Assembly: GCA_028023455.1 (NCBI GenBank)
Contig: JAQFVV010012535.1
Span: 2,296,001 to 2,360,000, forward strand
DNA from: Epiperipatus broadwayi
Taxonomy: Eukaryota > Onychophora > Udeonychophora > Euonychophora > Peripatidae
DNA length: 64,000 nucleotides
Direction of reading: 5' to 3'
Part shown: positions 12,139 to 23,989 of the stretch, piece by piece
How the letters are laid out: each line of letters opens with the position of its first letter
Numbering within the stretch: position 1 is the first letter of the stretch
Translations under genes and position numbers: made by a program
Notes under the pieces: generated by a model
Told to the model about the DNA's origin: nothing
The model's input: only the letters and a program-made list of their open reading frames with translations
Database searches by the model: none

Positions 12139-12295
12139 TCTTTTTCACAAGTCTTTGGTCATATGTTTATGACTATACACTTCCACAAGGGGTTAAAAGT
12201 GGCTAGAAACCAGCCTCTCGCTACCTTGTATGAGACTAAGGTAATGAAACTTACATTACAGAAATGTTATTCATTAAGAGATTGCTTATGTCATT

Positions 12296-12650
12296 TACAT
12301 TTTGTAAATGATGTGTTGTTTTTTTTACAAATAATGTTTCAGGGCTTCAGAAAATATTACAAGAACTTTTAGATTAAAGCAAAAAAAAAATTAAAGATAA
12401 TTACTATAAATAATAAAATAATATTCAATGACATTTTAAGTGAAACTGTAATAAAAATTGGTAGTAATAAATAAGAAGCTAATAATTATGAATATTTTGA
12501 TCAATTTATTAATGCAGGTCAAAACCTATTGAATGAAATTAATCATAGAATTAAATTTTGATGGAGTATTTTTGCAACAAGTAAGTTGATACTAAAACGG
12601 ATATGCTATGTGTTTGATAAGAAAGATTTTTAATATTAATAAGTCAGGTA
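12296..12650 (+). pseudogene. RTE LINE reverse transcriptase scrap
   Basis: This matches the RTE copies at 17.2-20.4 kb and 36.7-38.1 kb by eye. The fragment covers the polymerase motif C region, which reads HFVNDV where an active enzyme has an F-x-DD core. An internal deletion follows, then the stretch encoding a diverged ENLLNEINHRIKF segment, which matches the C-terminal RIKLSWSAFG region. It has lost several codons and contains stops. It joins directly onto the third hammerhead unit without visible spacer. The open frame 12118-12372 is a chimera of both. Confidence 0.65.
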
Positions 12651-12659
12651 CAACAAATT

Positions 12660-14450
12660 AATTAGTTCAGAAGATAATTCTTTATATCATCCATTCATTG
12701 TAGTTTATGTTAAAAAAACATCTGTTTAGGAGTATTCCATTTCAAGTCCAAAGCCTAAATCCAGGTGACCTACCAAAACAACTATTTAAGCAGAACAAAA
12801 TGGTACAAAATCAAAAATATAAATGAATATGTATATATACTTGATTGCTGTAATCACTAATTTACTGAAAATTAAAATTCAATTTTTAATCTTAAATGAT
12901 AAAATAATGCAATTAAATTAAGATTAACTTTATAAATTTAATTTTTCTTATATTTGATTTTTAGTTTGAATAAAATTTATGTCAAAACAAAACTAATTTT
13001 GACATAATTATTATTGAAATTAATTGTAAATATAACTAAAAAACTGAAAAAATAGTAAAAGAAAATCAAAATCAAAACTTTGTTTTAATACAGTATTAAT
13101 TGGAATAAGTTACTTTTTTTGTCTTTTCCATGTCTTAGTTGGAAATAAGTTAACTTTTTTTCTTTTACATGTCTCAAGTTAAAATCCATCTAAAAACACT
13201 AATACATTTAAAAACATCATATATTAAAAAATTATTTTATATTTATTAACTAAAAACAACTTTAAATTGAGTGTAAACAATCTTGGGGAAAAAGATCTTT
13301 TGAATAATTTTTGCTTTGCAAATAAAATAAATGTCTTCATTTTGTACAATTTGAGTTTTGCAATTTGAGCACAATAATTATAGAGTTTTATTTTTGGCTG
13401 ATAATTCTTGCTATATAGGAGATAAAATTAAAACCAAAATATACTTTCATTACCATTCAAATGAAACAATTTACATAAAAATGTAAGCTCATTACCAATA
13501 TATAAACTGTTCAAATGCCATGCAAGTAATATCATAATCAGTATATTTGATTAACAATAACTATTTGATATATCACAGAATTTGCTAAAAGACAATTAAA
13601 ATGAAAACAAACTTACAAATATTTTTAGTTTTTTTTTTTTATGAATTTTTATTTATTTATAAATTCCACAATATAATGTTGTATCAGTCCTATCCTTATG
13701 AGTAGGCTATATAATACAGTTTTTTAGACTGAATGTTCATACTTCTAATAGAAGTCTTAGCAAATTATCACTTTATTGATACTATTATTTGCTTTTGATT
13801 AATCTGTATTAGCAAATGAGGTTCTGTTTGTTTTATAATGTGACAATATAAAGTGCTCAAGCTGAAAATCCTTTTTGCTATTGACAGTTTATAATCAGTC
13901 TTTATTTTTTAGTGCAACTTATTGATTTAGTTACTGTATTAAGAATTTTAATTACTAATTATTTGATCTCCTATTTTACAAATGATTCAGTTTTCACTTC
14001 AATACCAATCAGTTTTTGTTTCTACTTTTTTTGATTCATTATTAAAATTAATATTTGTATGCATATGAAAATAATAATAAAAAACTAGTAAAAATGAATA
14101 AATTATAAAAAAAATATCTTAACAGTAGTATGTTCACAAAACTTGGCAAAGATGTCTGATGATTTATTCAAAGCTGACATGCTTTGAAAGATCTTGCATG
14201 TAATTGCTATATCAGCCAATACTGTTAATTGTAACATTATACATTTCAGTTAATGATATTTATCATTTTAGTCATTCCACATTTAGTATTTATATTTCTG
14301 CTGTGTTTTTTTTTTTTTTTACTGTAAATTCACTTTCAAATTCTGCATCTATGGCTCATGGTCAAAATTATTCTAGTATATTCATCTAAAAAATAACTTT
14401 TTAGAAATTATTTACAATATTTTACTGTCAGTGATTCACTGATTTTATTA
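12660..14450. other. AT-rich region, one small tandem duplication
   Basis: At about 13097-13185 a roughly 45-bp unit (ggaataagttacttttttgt, then cttttccatgtct) is repeated once with changes. A short hairpin (tatgtcaaaa/ttttgacata) lies at about 12979-13005. Nothing else is recognised. Confidence 0.45.
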
Positions 14451-14461
14451 ATAATTTTTAT

Positions 14462-14652
14462 TAGTCGCTCACTAGACTAGAGATTATCCAATAATGAATA
14501 ATATTTATGTAGTGTAACTTTCATTATACCACTCTCACGCAAGATAGGGGATGTTTTTTATCCACTTTTAACACCTTGTGACAAGATTTAATCATAAACA
14601 TATGATGAAAGATGTGAAAAAGATTTATGATTCACAAGATGCACATTTCCTT
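14462..14652 (-). repeat. Truncated hammerhead-repeat unit, inverted
   Basis: Read on the minus strand this matches the 10.4-12.3 kb units from the GAAA side of the ribozyme (GGAAATGTGCATCTTG) through catcttt, aaggtgttaaaa and attcatt to the block tggataatctctag. The CTGATGA half of the ribozyme is missing, and the truncation point lies against the tRNA-Gly SINE. Confidence 0.6.
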
Positions 14653-14663
14653 TTTGTTTTTTT

Positions 14664-14748
14664 ATGGTGGCCTAGTGGTTAGCATAGCTGCCTTCCAAGA
14701 AGCTGGCCCGAGTTTGCATCCCGGTTAATGCTTTGACATATAAAAAAA
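14664..14748 (+). mobile_element. tRNA-Gly-derived short SINE, copy 1
   Basis: The sequence GGTGGCCTAGTGGTTAGCAT, anticodon arm AGCTGCC-TTCCAA, T arm GAGTTTGCATCCCGG and trailing TTAATGC are those of tRNA-Gly(TCC) with mutations. It continues into TTTGACATAT and an A-rich tail. The same tail follows the tRNA part in the copies at 47.4 and 48.6 kb, so this is a dispersed family and not a tRNA gene. The mature-tRNA 5' acceptor strand is not preserved. Confidence 0.7.
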
Positions 14749-14759
14749 TAAATTTCTTT

Positions 14760-16425
14760 TTATGTCAATATTAATCAGCCTTCAAATGTTGTGTCTATGG
14801 CTCAAGGCTAATATTATTACAATATAGAATCTAGAAGAATACTTTTAATAATATTTGTAAAATAACTTTAGTGCTTAATAAAAAAATAAACTAAATTGAA
14901 AGCTAACATCTTATATGACAAAAATAATTATCAATTTATTATTCATTTGATGTATTTGCATTTATTATATAAATCTTAATTTAGTGAGAAAAAGTGTTTA
15001 CTGTATTATTTATTCACTTTACTACATTTATTTTGCCAGAGCATTTTTATGTTTTTGAGAATTTGGATATTTAATTACAGAGTAAAACGAGGTTTGCAGA
15101 TCACACAGAAAAGAAGGTAGAGTTATATATTGGGGTTAATAAAAAGAATGAAAAGTGAAATATATGAATGAAAGGAATATGCAATGCTGATATAAACAAC
15201 AATGTTAAGAGGCTCAAATCAGACTAGAGAGGTTTCAAAAGAGGTGTCAGCAGATAGACAATTTACATCCTAAACTGAGCACTGGAGATTGAAAAAGAAT
15301 ACATGTAAAATAAATGAATGAGATAAGAAAGTTTTATAAAGAGAAGTTGTGGTTTAGAAAAATTTAGTTAAAATTGTTTAGACTTCTGATTGTGATGGTT
15401 TGTTAGTGGTATAAAATGATGATGTTGATAATAATTACAATAAAGTATATCTTCTTCAAAGTTAAAGAATCTGTCCAGAAGAGTCTTTTTAATTTTACTT
15501 TTTTGTTCTTTTCTTAGTATCAACATCAGCAACAACAAAACATTTTCTTTATATTTATTTAAAAGTAATTAAATTGTCAGATGTAGGGCATTAATTTTGA
15601 TAATATAACTGTGTTTGCAAATACTCAAGGAAATTTAAAACAATAGCAAATTAAATTATGTAATTACCTGTCACAATCAATACAAATTTTAATTGTATAG
15701 ATACCTACTGCTCATACTTGTATTCTTGTTAACAGTATAATTTTCCTACTGCCCAATGAGCTCATTTCTTGTATTGCCAAACAAAAGCATAATTGCAAAC
15801 CATATGTGAATATCAATATCAAAATTGGAGTCTTTATAGGTTTATATTAAGTTAGCATATTTTATGAGAGGCATAGCATCTCTGTAAAAAAATGTAATCA
15901 CCTGACACACATCTCTAGTAACCTATGGTTTTTCTTTTAACATCTGAAATCTGAAAGCTTTAAATGTCTCCTAATGGGTGATAGGATGAGGTTAGCAACT
16001 CTTGGTATAGATATTCATATAAGTGAATAAAGCAAAACAACTCCAACAATAAATGAAATTAAAGATTAAATTGTAGTGGTTAATGTAAATAGCATTTTTG
16101 TTAAGTATTTTATTGGAAAGTGACATTATCAAATGATAAACAGCTACAAAAAAAATGTATATAATATTAAAACACTGTCCCAGAAAATACAAATAAAATT
16201 TAATTAAATAAATCAAATATATTTTTAATGCGTTGGTATCATAATCATCGTTAACCAAAAAATACTCACTCTATCTTACCATCAAAAAATGTTAAAAACT
16301 CATTTTTTTTATTTATTTGAATGCTATTGGCTCTCTGATTTATCACATTTATTTTGTACAATAAATCAAATCCCCATAATCTTTTGCTTTCTATGATTTC
16401 ATTCCTTACAAATCACCTCAATAAT
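14760..16425. other. AT-rich region without recognised feature
   Basis: Only short open frames are present (for example 15992-16258, minus), with no recognisable domain. The segment 15070-15430 is less AT-rich than its surroundings but shows no frame or repeat. Confidence 0.45.
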
Positions 16426-16429
16426 ACCC

Positions 16430-16890
16430 GAATCAAAACTCATCTCTATATTCTATTTTATGATTATAAAATACAGACACATTTGTCAAATGAGTTTTAG
16501 ATTTTTTGTACATAAATGAATGCTGGGACATTTTTGTCCTTAAATTTGCTTTTGTTTTACCATAGCATATATATGGACAATCCAATTGGCTGCAACCCAC
16601 TGCATGCACGGCATTAGTCTGGTAATACAATTTATCTATTTTATCCTTCCTATTATTTATTAATCTATTCAAATTTATGGACGTTCTAAATCCAATATTA
16701 AGCTTATCTGCACAAATGTTTCCAATTTTATTTCTCGGTACATATAGTAGCACCATTCATTTTTTTTAAAATCATTTATAACTTTTCCATTCTGATACAT
16801 AAAATTTCTTTTAAAATGTTCAATGTATCTATATATATTAGTCATATTAAAATGAGATTTTATTATATCAGAAATATAAATTTCCAAATC
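16430..16890 (-). pseudogene. Penelope-like element C-terminal part with GIY-YIG domain
   Basis: The minus-strand frame from 16756 to 16433 (107 codons) reads VLLYVPRNKIGNICADKLNI, then NRKDKIDKLY, then a GIY-YIG-like module: a VHAVGC...CPYICYGKTKANLRTKMSQH segment in which the usual V-Y...Y-I-G-x-T signature is recognisable but diverged. In PLEs this endonuclease follows the reverse transcriptase and nicks the target DNA. An upstream stretch in another frame (to 16887: IYRYIEHFKRNFMYQNGK) looks like its continuation, implying a frameshift near 16750. A second frameshift near 16435 leads into a diverged tail. Only about 450 bp remain, and no reverse transcriptase is visible upstream. Confidence 0.6.
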
Positions 16891-17189
16891 TTCATTCTAT
16901 CAGATTCAAACTTATATAAACAGTTGTTTCAATGCAAAAATGCTATCAATCAAGCAAATTTATGTGACATAGGTGTTAGTTAGATTTCGCATTGATACGT
17001 CCTCTATAAAATATGAAGCAAATAAAGTTACTAAAATATTGGAAAGAATGAAGGCAAATTAAACTAACTAGGATTAATCTTAAATAAGATCAATTTGAAG
17101 TAGTATTTTCAAATTCTTTAAAAATAATAAAAGATGCAAAAATAAAAATAATTTAATACAAGATATTCATCATCATCATCAACCATTAT

Positions 17190-17714
17190 CAATCCACTGC
17201 AGGATGAAGGTCTCTTCAAGTTCAATCCATCTCTTCCGATCTTTAGCTTCTTTTCTCCACATCACCCCTGCACACTTTCTTATTTCATTCACCCATCTCA
17301 CATGTGGTCTCTTTCTGGGTCTTTTATAATCTCTTGGAATCCAGTTTAAGATTTCAGTTGTCCATCTATTATCATATCTTCTAGCAATTTGCCCAGCCCA
17401 ACTTCACTTCAGTCTTTTAATTTTTTCAATGATGTCAGTAACACCTGTTTGTTCTCTTACCCATATTTTGCTTTTTCGATCTCTTCTTGTTACTCCCAAC
17501 ATGCATCTCTCCATACTTCTTTGAGTGGTCTGAAGTGTCTCTGTATTGCTTTTCTATTAAGTGTCCAAGTCTCAGATCCATAAGTAAGAACTGGTAAAAC
17601 ACATTTATTAAAAACTTTCCTTTTCAAACACGTAGGCATATTTTCTTTTAGTATCAAGTTATTTCTACCAAAAGCACTCCAACTAAGTTTAATTCTTTGA
17701 GTAATTTCATCCAT
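17190..17714 (-). pseudogene. RTE C-terminal domain
   Basis: Frame 17490-17714 encodes DEITQRIKLSWSAFGRNN, then MPTCLKRKVFNKCVLPVLTY and GSETWTLNRK, the standard segment downstream of the RTE polymerase. The remainder, to about 17190, is a basic tail ending in a region like LQWIDNG just before the GAT repeats, in a frame broken by stops. The same tail is better preserved at 60.5-60.8 kb. Confidence 0.75.
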
Positions 17715-17759
17715 TATGTTTCCACCTGTATTAATAATCTGACCAAGGTATTTGTAACT

Positions 17760-19140
17760 GTTAACTTCTTCTAACTCAACATAATCTTAATTTTCATACT
17801 TTGAGAAAATCCATTAAACATTACTTTAGTCTTTTTAACATTTATCTTTAGTCCTACTTTCCTACTTTCATCTGATAACTCCTGCAACATTTCCTGCAGC
17901 TCTAAAGCAATATTTGCAAAAACAACTACATCATCTTTAAAATCTAAATGACTTAAATAATCTCCATTTACTTTCACTCCTTTAGCTTCACATTTTAATC
18001 CACAAAATATTTCTTGCAGCACTGCTGTAAAAGGTTTTGGAGATATAGAGTCACCCTAACTTACATCCTTCTCAATGTTGACTTTCCCAATAGCATTATG
18101 TAATCTAATTGTTGCTGTTGCATTTTTATAAATATTCAATCACTGAAGAAATGTTTATAGAATCAAATGCCTTTTCATAATCTACAAACCCAAAGCATAA
18201 CGGCAACTCATATTCATTTGTCCTTTCTATAACTTCTCTCAATACCTGGATATGATCTACTGTACTAAAACTACTTTTAAATCCAGCTTGTTCTCTTGGT
18301 TGGTGGAAATACAATGTTCTCTGTAGACGAGTTGTAATTATCTTGATAAAAATTTTGTATAAAACTGATAAAAGGCTGATTGGTCTGTAATTTCTAATAT
18401 CTTCTTTATCACCTTTTTTAAATATTAATATTAATACTGCATTCTTCCAATCATCTGGTACATCTTTATCATTTAGACATTTGGTATATAACTTTGCTAA
18501 AAAAAATTTCTATTTCTCCACCTGCTTCTTTTAATATATCAATTATAATTCCATCATTACCTGGAGCCTTTCCTTTCTTTATACATTTAATTGCATGTCT
18601 CACTTCTTCATTTAAAATTCTGGGTAATTCAGAAGATGTAATAGATATAGAAGGTACTTGTTCTTTATTACTATATAATTCTTGATAAAAGTCTTCTACC
18701 CATTTCATGATGTCATCTCTCTTTTTAATAATAATTCCATCTTCTTTTCTTATTGCAGATATAAATTTCCTACCTATACCAACATGTTATTTTACACTCT
18801 TGAGACTTTTATTCTCCTCTACAGATTTCCTTGCTATTTCACCGTTATACTTTCTTATATCATTTTCAACTCTTTTCCTCACCATTTTACAAAATTCGAG
18901 ATATTCAATCCTTTTTAATGCATCATTTTTATATATTTTCATATTCCTTCTTTTCTTCATAAATTCTCTAATCTCAGTAGAAATTTTATTGGTCAATTGC
19001 TGCTTTTTTCTACCAGCTATCTTTGTTGCAGTTTTCAAAAGTGTATCAGTTATTTTCATATTAATTTCATTTAAATCTGAATCATGTTCAAAATCTACTA
19101 ATGCTTGAAACCGATTTATAAGGTCTAATTTAAATTCATT
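17760..19140 (-). pseudogene. RTE reverse transcriptase domain, disrupted
   Basis: After a basic linker (frame 18787-19059, containing KIAGRKKQQLTNKIS) the polymerase begins in frame 18469-18708 with IKKGKAPGNDGI, a conserved early RT motif. It continues through RNYRPISLLSVLYKIF and EQAGFKSSFSTVDHI to motif A, FVDYEKAFDSI (frame 18126-18314), whose catalytic Asp is kept. Motif C reads FKDDVVVFA, with the two Asp codons at 17931-17936; the usual small residue before them is Lys, which would be unusual in an active enzyme. The end of this block (frame 17771-18022) contains KINVKKTKVMFNG, typical of RTE. At least three frame breaks separate these pieces. Confidence 0.8.
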
Positions 19141-19199
19141 AGAATGTTTCTGAAGATTAGGAATATCAACTATAAATATTGTTTTTCATAATAATTATT

Positions 19200-20093
19200 G
19201 TCTCTCTAGCTTTGCATTAGCATGTATCTTACATCTTACTAATCGATGATCACTTCCTGTGTTAAATTTATTAAGAACATTACAATCTTGAAAAATGTAT
19301 TTTCTGTTAGTCAAAATATAATCCAATTCTGCTGTACCTTCATTTGGATTCTTTCATGTTCATTTCCTTTTAGCATTTTTCTCAAAAAAAAAAAAAAAAA
19401 AAAATTCATAATATAAAGTTTTTCTTTTTCTACAAACTCCACAAGTCTATGTCCACTCTCATTTCTATTACCATAACCAAAATTACCTACAGCACATTCA
19501 TCTTTCATTTGTTTACCAATTCTAGCATTAAAGTCTACCATAACAATTTTAAAATGTTCTTTACTCACTCTGATCAAAAGCCTTTTGTACATCCATATAA
19601 AAATCTTCTACTCCTTCATCACTATGAGAACTTGTTGGAACATAAACCTGAATTATCTGCATTTGGTATCTGCTATTGAGTTGTATAACTAATCTTGCCA
19701 CTCTGTCAGATCAATCTCAACAATGTTGTTCGTCCACTTTTTATTTAAAATGAATCCTACTCCACTTGTATTTTCAATATTTGTGCCTTTATAATAGAGT
19801 ACATGTCCACTTTTTAAATCAATTGTCTCTTCACCTTTTCTTCTAACTTCACAAAGTCCAATAATGTCCCATTTAATATAAAACAGTTCTTCTTCTAATT
19901 CTTGCAATCTTCCTTCACTTGAAAGTGATCTGCAGTTGTAAGTACCTAAATAAAAAGTTGTCAACAAATGGCAGCCTGGGTCTGCAAACAGGGGATTCTT
20001 AGCACCCTCAGCCTTCAGCCTCCAACCACTGTCTTGGTTGGTGACTTTACAGCCTTCTGGGAATAAGAGCCATGATTTATTTTTGTCTGTCAT
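19200..20093 (-). pseudogene. RTE AP endonuclease domain, frameshifted
   Basis: The longest frame (19689-20093, 134 residues) opens with a Met at 20093 and carries the first endonuclease blocks: GTYNCRSLSSEGRL near residue 50 and CEVRRKGEE near residue 80, with the catalytic Glu. A frameshift near 19707 leads to VIQLNSRYQMQIIQVYVPTS, then DFNARIG (about 19525) and finally SDHRLV at 19238-19255, which holds the catalytic Asp-His pair. All five blocks of an APE-type nuclease are therefore recognisable, spread over several frames. A T-run on the minus strand (about 19384-19404) has expanded inside the coding sequence and adds a string of Phe codons. The enzyme would nick target DNA for target-primed reverse transcription. 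Animal genomes often carry such genes annotated as craniofacial development protein 2-like. Confidence 0.8.
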
Positions 20094-20699
20094 AATTGTA
20101 TAATTCTTAGAAAATATGTATCAGTTACACATACATTCATTCTGCCTTATCAGGCAACTGAGAAGAAAGATCATAGTGTTTTTTGATCTTAAACTCAGAG
20201 GTAAAAAGTCAATAAACTCACCACGCTGGCTGGCCAATGCGTGTTGGTGAGCAGCCCATCCATGTTCGTATACTATATGAATAATCACATAGTAATAACA
20301 GCTGCAATGACAAAACATATGGAGTGGACATTAGGAAATTTACCCTGCTCGGTTCCTTTAAGGCCTCCAAGAGGAATCAAAGGGTCTCCTTTTAGTTAAT
20401 AGCAAAGTCCTTTATGCAGCCAAGATATTATTAGATGATGTTAAGTAGCGGAATAATATATGTGGAGATTTGGACAAACATTTGAATGAAAATGATAGCC
20501 TCATATTAGAATCAGTCTTTAGGGAATATATATATATTTATTTTTTCTCAGCCAGATTATAGTCATTACAGGCTAATCATTTAATATTAGTAGAGAAATG
20601 GATAATTAGTTATTCTTAATTAGATAAAGACGAAAACTAAAGATGACCATCTTTATCTAGAAGTAGAAAAAATATGATAAATAATGTCTTTTCCTCCAT

Positions 20700-20830
20700 G
20701 GTTTTTTTTTTTTGGGGGGGGGGGAGAGGGTGATGGAGATACCTGTGTTCCATATTGGGAAATTCAAAGGCTATTTTATTTTTTGACTCTCTCTATACAC
20801 ACACACACACACACACACACACAAAGTTCA
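20700..20830 (+). repeat. T/G homopolymer runs and (CA)n microsatellite
   Basis: Eleven T followed by an uninterrupted G run sit at about 20702-20724. About 14 CA repeats lie at 20798-20823. The 61-residue open frame across them is not a gene. Confidence 0.85.
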
Positions 20831-20869
20831 ATTATTGCCATTCTTTCTACTTGTATGAGAATAGTATAG

Positions 20870-21690
20870 GGAAAGTTATTGTGCTGCCAATACGAGCACA
20901 GAGATTGAGGTATTGATAACTTCTAGACTACCTGAAAAGTGAAGGTCGAAATGCGTATATAGTTAGAGAGGGCAGTCCGGCTTTCTGCTCTGTGGAATGG
21001 TTACAATAAAATAGAAATTAGGGATGAAGTACTAAAACCTGAAAAAAAATTGGCAAAATATATATGGCATACTTAGTGCCTTAATCAAAAAGCAGATGTA
21101 ATATACTATAATAGAAAATATTTTTTCAATCGAATATTAAAGGAAGTAGTGTTTGCATTCTTTTAAGACGCACGCACACATATGCGTGTCTGGGGTTTGT
21201 TTTTCAGAAATCATCTTTTGCCATTTGTTGAAACGTCTTTCATGCTTTCAGCTCAAGCAATATATTTTCTTTGAATAAGGGAAAAAATTCGCCTACATCA
21301 TATTAATGATAAAGAAATATATCCGTCCTGTGGAAAATGTTTGATTCATGTTTTCTTTTTCTTTTTATCTAGAGATGTACAAAAACATTCATTAATCTCT
21401 AAAGAACTATTAAAATCACTTTTTACTGAAAAATCTCTTTCTTGAATGTACTATAAAAACAAACCATTAAAAGATAAAATTATCGTTCAGACATCACAAT
21501 TTATATTATAATTTATGGACTTTTTTGTTTATTTATTCAGTAATTATATATGGTAGCCTACCAATTACCTATACTTACATTCCTAAACTAAAAATTAAAT
21601 AATAATTATATATACGTACATATTGGGATATAGCTTTTTGTTTGAAGTCACCTCTGGTATAAGTTCTAAGACTGACGACTATTTCATTTA
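20870..21690. other. Nothing recognised
   Basis: Mixed-composition sequence without frames, inverted repeats or tandem repeats that I could support. Confidence 0.4.
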
Positions 21691-21696
21691 AACACT

Positions 21697-21800
21697 CCAC
21701 AGCTATTTTATTTCTGCCGCACTCCTCTTTTGTATAAAGGAAAACTTGGACTTTTCTTGATTTAAAGGAGGAGTGTAACTGAAATAAAAAAAGCTGTCGG
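21697..21800. repeat. Small hairpin repeat (about 100 bp)
   Basis: The left arm contains acagctattttatttctgcc, then gcactcctctttt. The right arm, read in reverse, gives acagctttttttatttcag, then ttacactcctccttt. The loop is about 30 bp. This fits a small MITE. Confidence 0.5.
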
Positions 21801-22289
21801 ACCTTTAAAATATTTTTAAGAGATTTCAGCTAACGTCATGCATTGTTTCTCTTTATTCCATATATATATATATTCCTATTTTAATTATATATATATATTT
21901 CTTTAATATTCTATATATTTTAGAAATTCTTTATTCTTTATTATGATTTTATTCTTAATATCTATTATTTTTCAACATTCTACACAAAACTATATCAAAT
22001 CAAATTCTCATTATAGTCATTTTTCTTTTTCCATTGTCCATTTTCCATAAATTTATCATTTGCTCTCTTTTTTGCTCTTCTATATTTCATTAATAAAAAG
22101 TTCAATAATTTTTATTTTATGTCCACAAACATCTCATGATAAATATACATTTTGTATCCATTTTAAATGGTATGCTTCTTCATTTCTAATTTGTTTTTGC
22201 CTTTATATTTTATAATTCATTCCTCTTATTATTTTCACATATATATTTATTTAACTTCAATTGGTATCTTTGTTTAATATCAAATTTGC

Positions 22290-22494
<205 letters not shown>

Positions 22495-22499
22495 ATCTT

Positions 22500-22845
22500 C
22501 AAAATTAACTTAAGGTATATAAATGTATTTTTCAATTTATTTTTACTTGTCTTACTTATTCTAACACATTGCACCAATGTAGTATTACTATGTTCATTCT
22601 TATTGAGTTGACCTGTACCAAATACATACATTCTCACATTTTTTACATAATCTTTATTTGACCTTAGTTTGTTGAATGACTCTGTAATTAAAAATTATAA
22701 TACAATCACCATTTTTATAGACATTAATATATGAATATATTAGTTAGATTCTTCTCTCTGTGTGTGTGGTTGCTTATTATCCTATTGTAACACTGATGTT
22801 TGAGCTGAATCTCATCTGTCATCATCTATGAATAAGTATATATAT
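22500..22845. other. Nothing recognised
   Basis: AT-rich sequence with a short TG run near 22760. No gene is supported. Confidence 0.4.
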
Positions 22846-22848
22846 AGA

Positions 22849-22995
22849 AAGAGGGGGAGAGAGAATGAAAGAGCAGAAAAAAACGAGAGGAAAATTTAGA
22901 AAAGACAAAAAAAGAAGAGAACAGAATAGCAGAGAAATAGAAAAGAGAAGGAAAAAGAGGATTAGACTGAGGGAGAAGAGGAAGAAAGTGGAGAG
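22849..22995 (+). repeat. Purine-rich (GA/GAAA) tract
   Basis: Almost entirely A and G on the plus strand, starting gaaagagggggagagagaat. It opens a frame on both strands (Lys/Arg-rich on plus, Leu/Phe/Ser-rich on minus) that is compositional, not genic. Confidence 0.8.
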
Positions 22996-23410
22996 ATGGC
23001 AAACTTGGTGGTTAAAGAAAACATTTCTAATGCATAACAAATGTTTTTTAATATTGCTTTAGTTTTTTATCATTTTGTAAAGTACATTTAATTTCTGAGT
23101 GCTTTCTTACTATCAAATTTACCACTTAAAAGAGATAATAGAAACTGCTATGAAAAGACACAAAATCACTTTCACATTTACTACATCACTAACAGTTGAT
23201 CTTAAAATGCCAAATTTCTTGCACTCACACATTTGGTATAATTCGCTTTAGACAAACACATCAATGTTATTTATTATTAATCATTTATTGTTATAAAACT
23301 TTTTTTAGTCCAGTGACTAATGGTAAATGTATAAGTGTAAAAAATGCTATATATAGATCATTTTTTAGTTATTTTATAAATAAACATTGACCAAAGATAA
23401 TAAAGATATG

Positions 23411-23490
23411 TGAGAGTTCATGAATTATATTAACTAAAGGTTGTTGGTTCATCCAATAATGTATCTATGTGATCATTTACATTTTTCAGA
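23411..23490 (+). repeat. Strongly decayed hammerhead repeat
   Basis: The order taaagatatgtgagag, then an aactaaaggttgttggttca segment, then aatgtatctatgtgatcatt follows the array units at 10.4-12.3 kb. The CTGATGA core is lost (ACTAAAG) and the GAAA box is unrecognisable. Confidence 0.4.
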
Positions 23491-23989
23491 TAACTTTATT
23501 GATATGTTTCAAATAAATGTGAAGAAATAGAAGTTTTAAGTATACCCTATACTTCACTTAACGTCAAACCTTTATGCAAAATGCATCATAGTGGACATCA
23601 TCATTTTGTAACTAGTATTTTGAATTATAACCTATTATTCATTATGATTATCATAAAAAAATTGATTTTTTAAAAAGCCACCATTTTCAAAATGGCAATC
23701 ATTTTGTAAAATTGATGATATCATAGGATGGTGACTTTATGTCTTCCAAAAGAAAAGAGGCCTTATACAATATTACAGTTTTCAGTATTTTAATCATAAA
23801 AATAAAATATGATTAATGTACAATTCTATTTAAATTTTGATCCAGTATCGTTTCAAGACAAACAATGCATTCTGTAATGACATATTCACAGTAAAATTTC
23901 ATGACTACAAAAAGGCATCTCTTTCAGTACATTAAATAATCACAAAAGCCTATTTTAATAAAGTATTAAAATGGCAAGTTATTTTGAGG

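Larger units (their letters stand above)
17168..20421 (-). mobile_element. Near full-length RTE-type LINE, broken
   Basis: On the minus strand the order is 5' leader, AP endonuclease, linker, reverse transcriptase, C-terminal domain and a 3' end of GAT repeats (ATCATCATC at 17168 on the plus strand). The span of about 3.25 kb is the usual RTE length. The word aagatatt flanks both ends (17160-17167 and 20422-20429) and is a plausible 8-bp target duplication. The single long reading frame is broken by several frameshifts and stops, so the copy is dead. Related fragments lie at 12.3, 36.7-38.1 and 60.5 kb. Confidence 0.8.

Noticed and set aside
12118-12372. 84-residue open frame
   Set aside because: It is a chimera of the third hammerhead unit and an RTE scrap, with no shared ancestry as a protein.
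15992-16258. Hydrophobic short frames such as this one, and those at 45105-45377, 45526-45795 and 49226-49474
   Set aside because: Phe/Ile/Leu/Tyr-rich composition is what AT-rich DNA gives by chance. No topology, family or exon context supports them.
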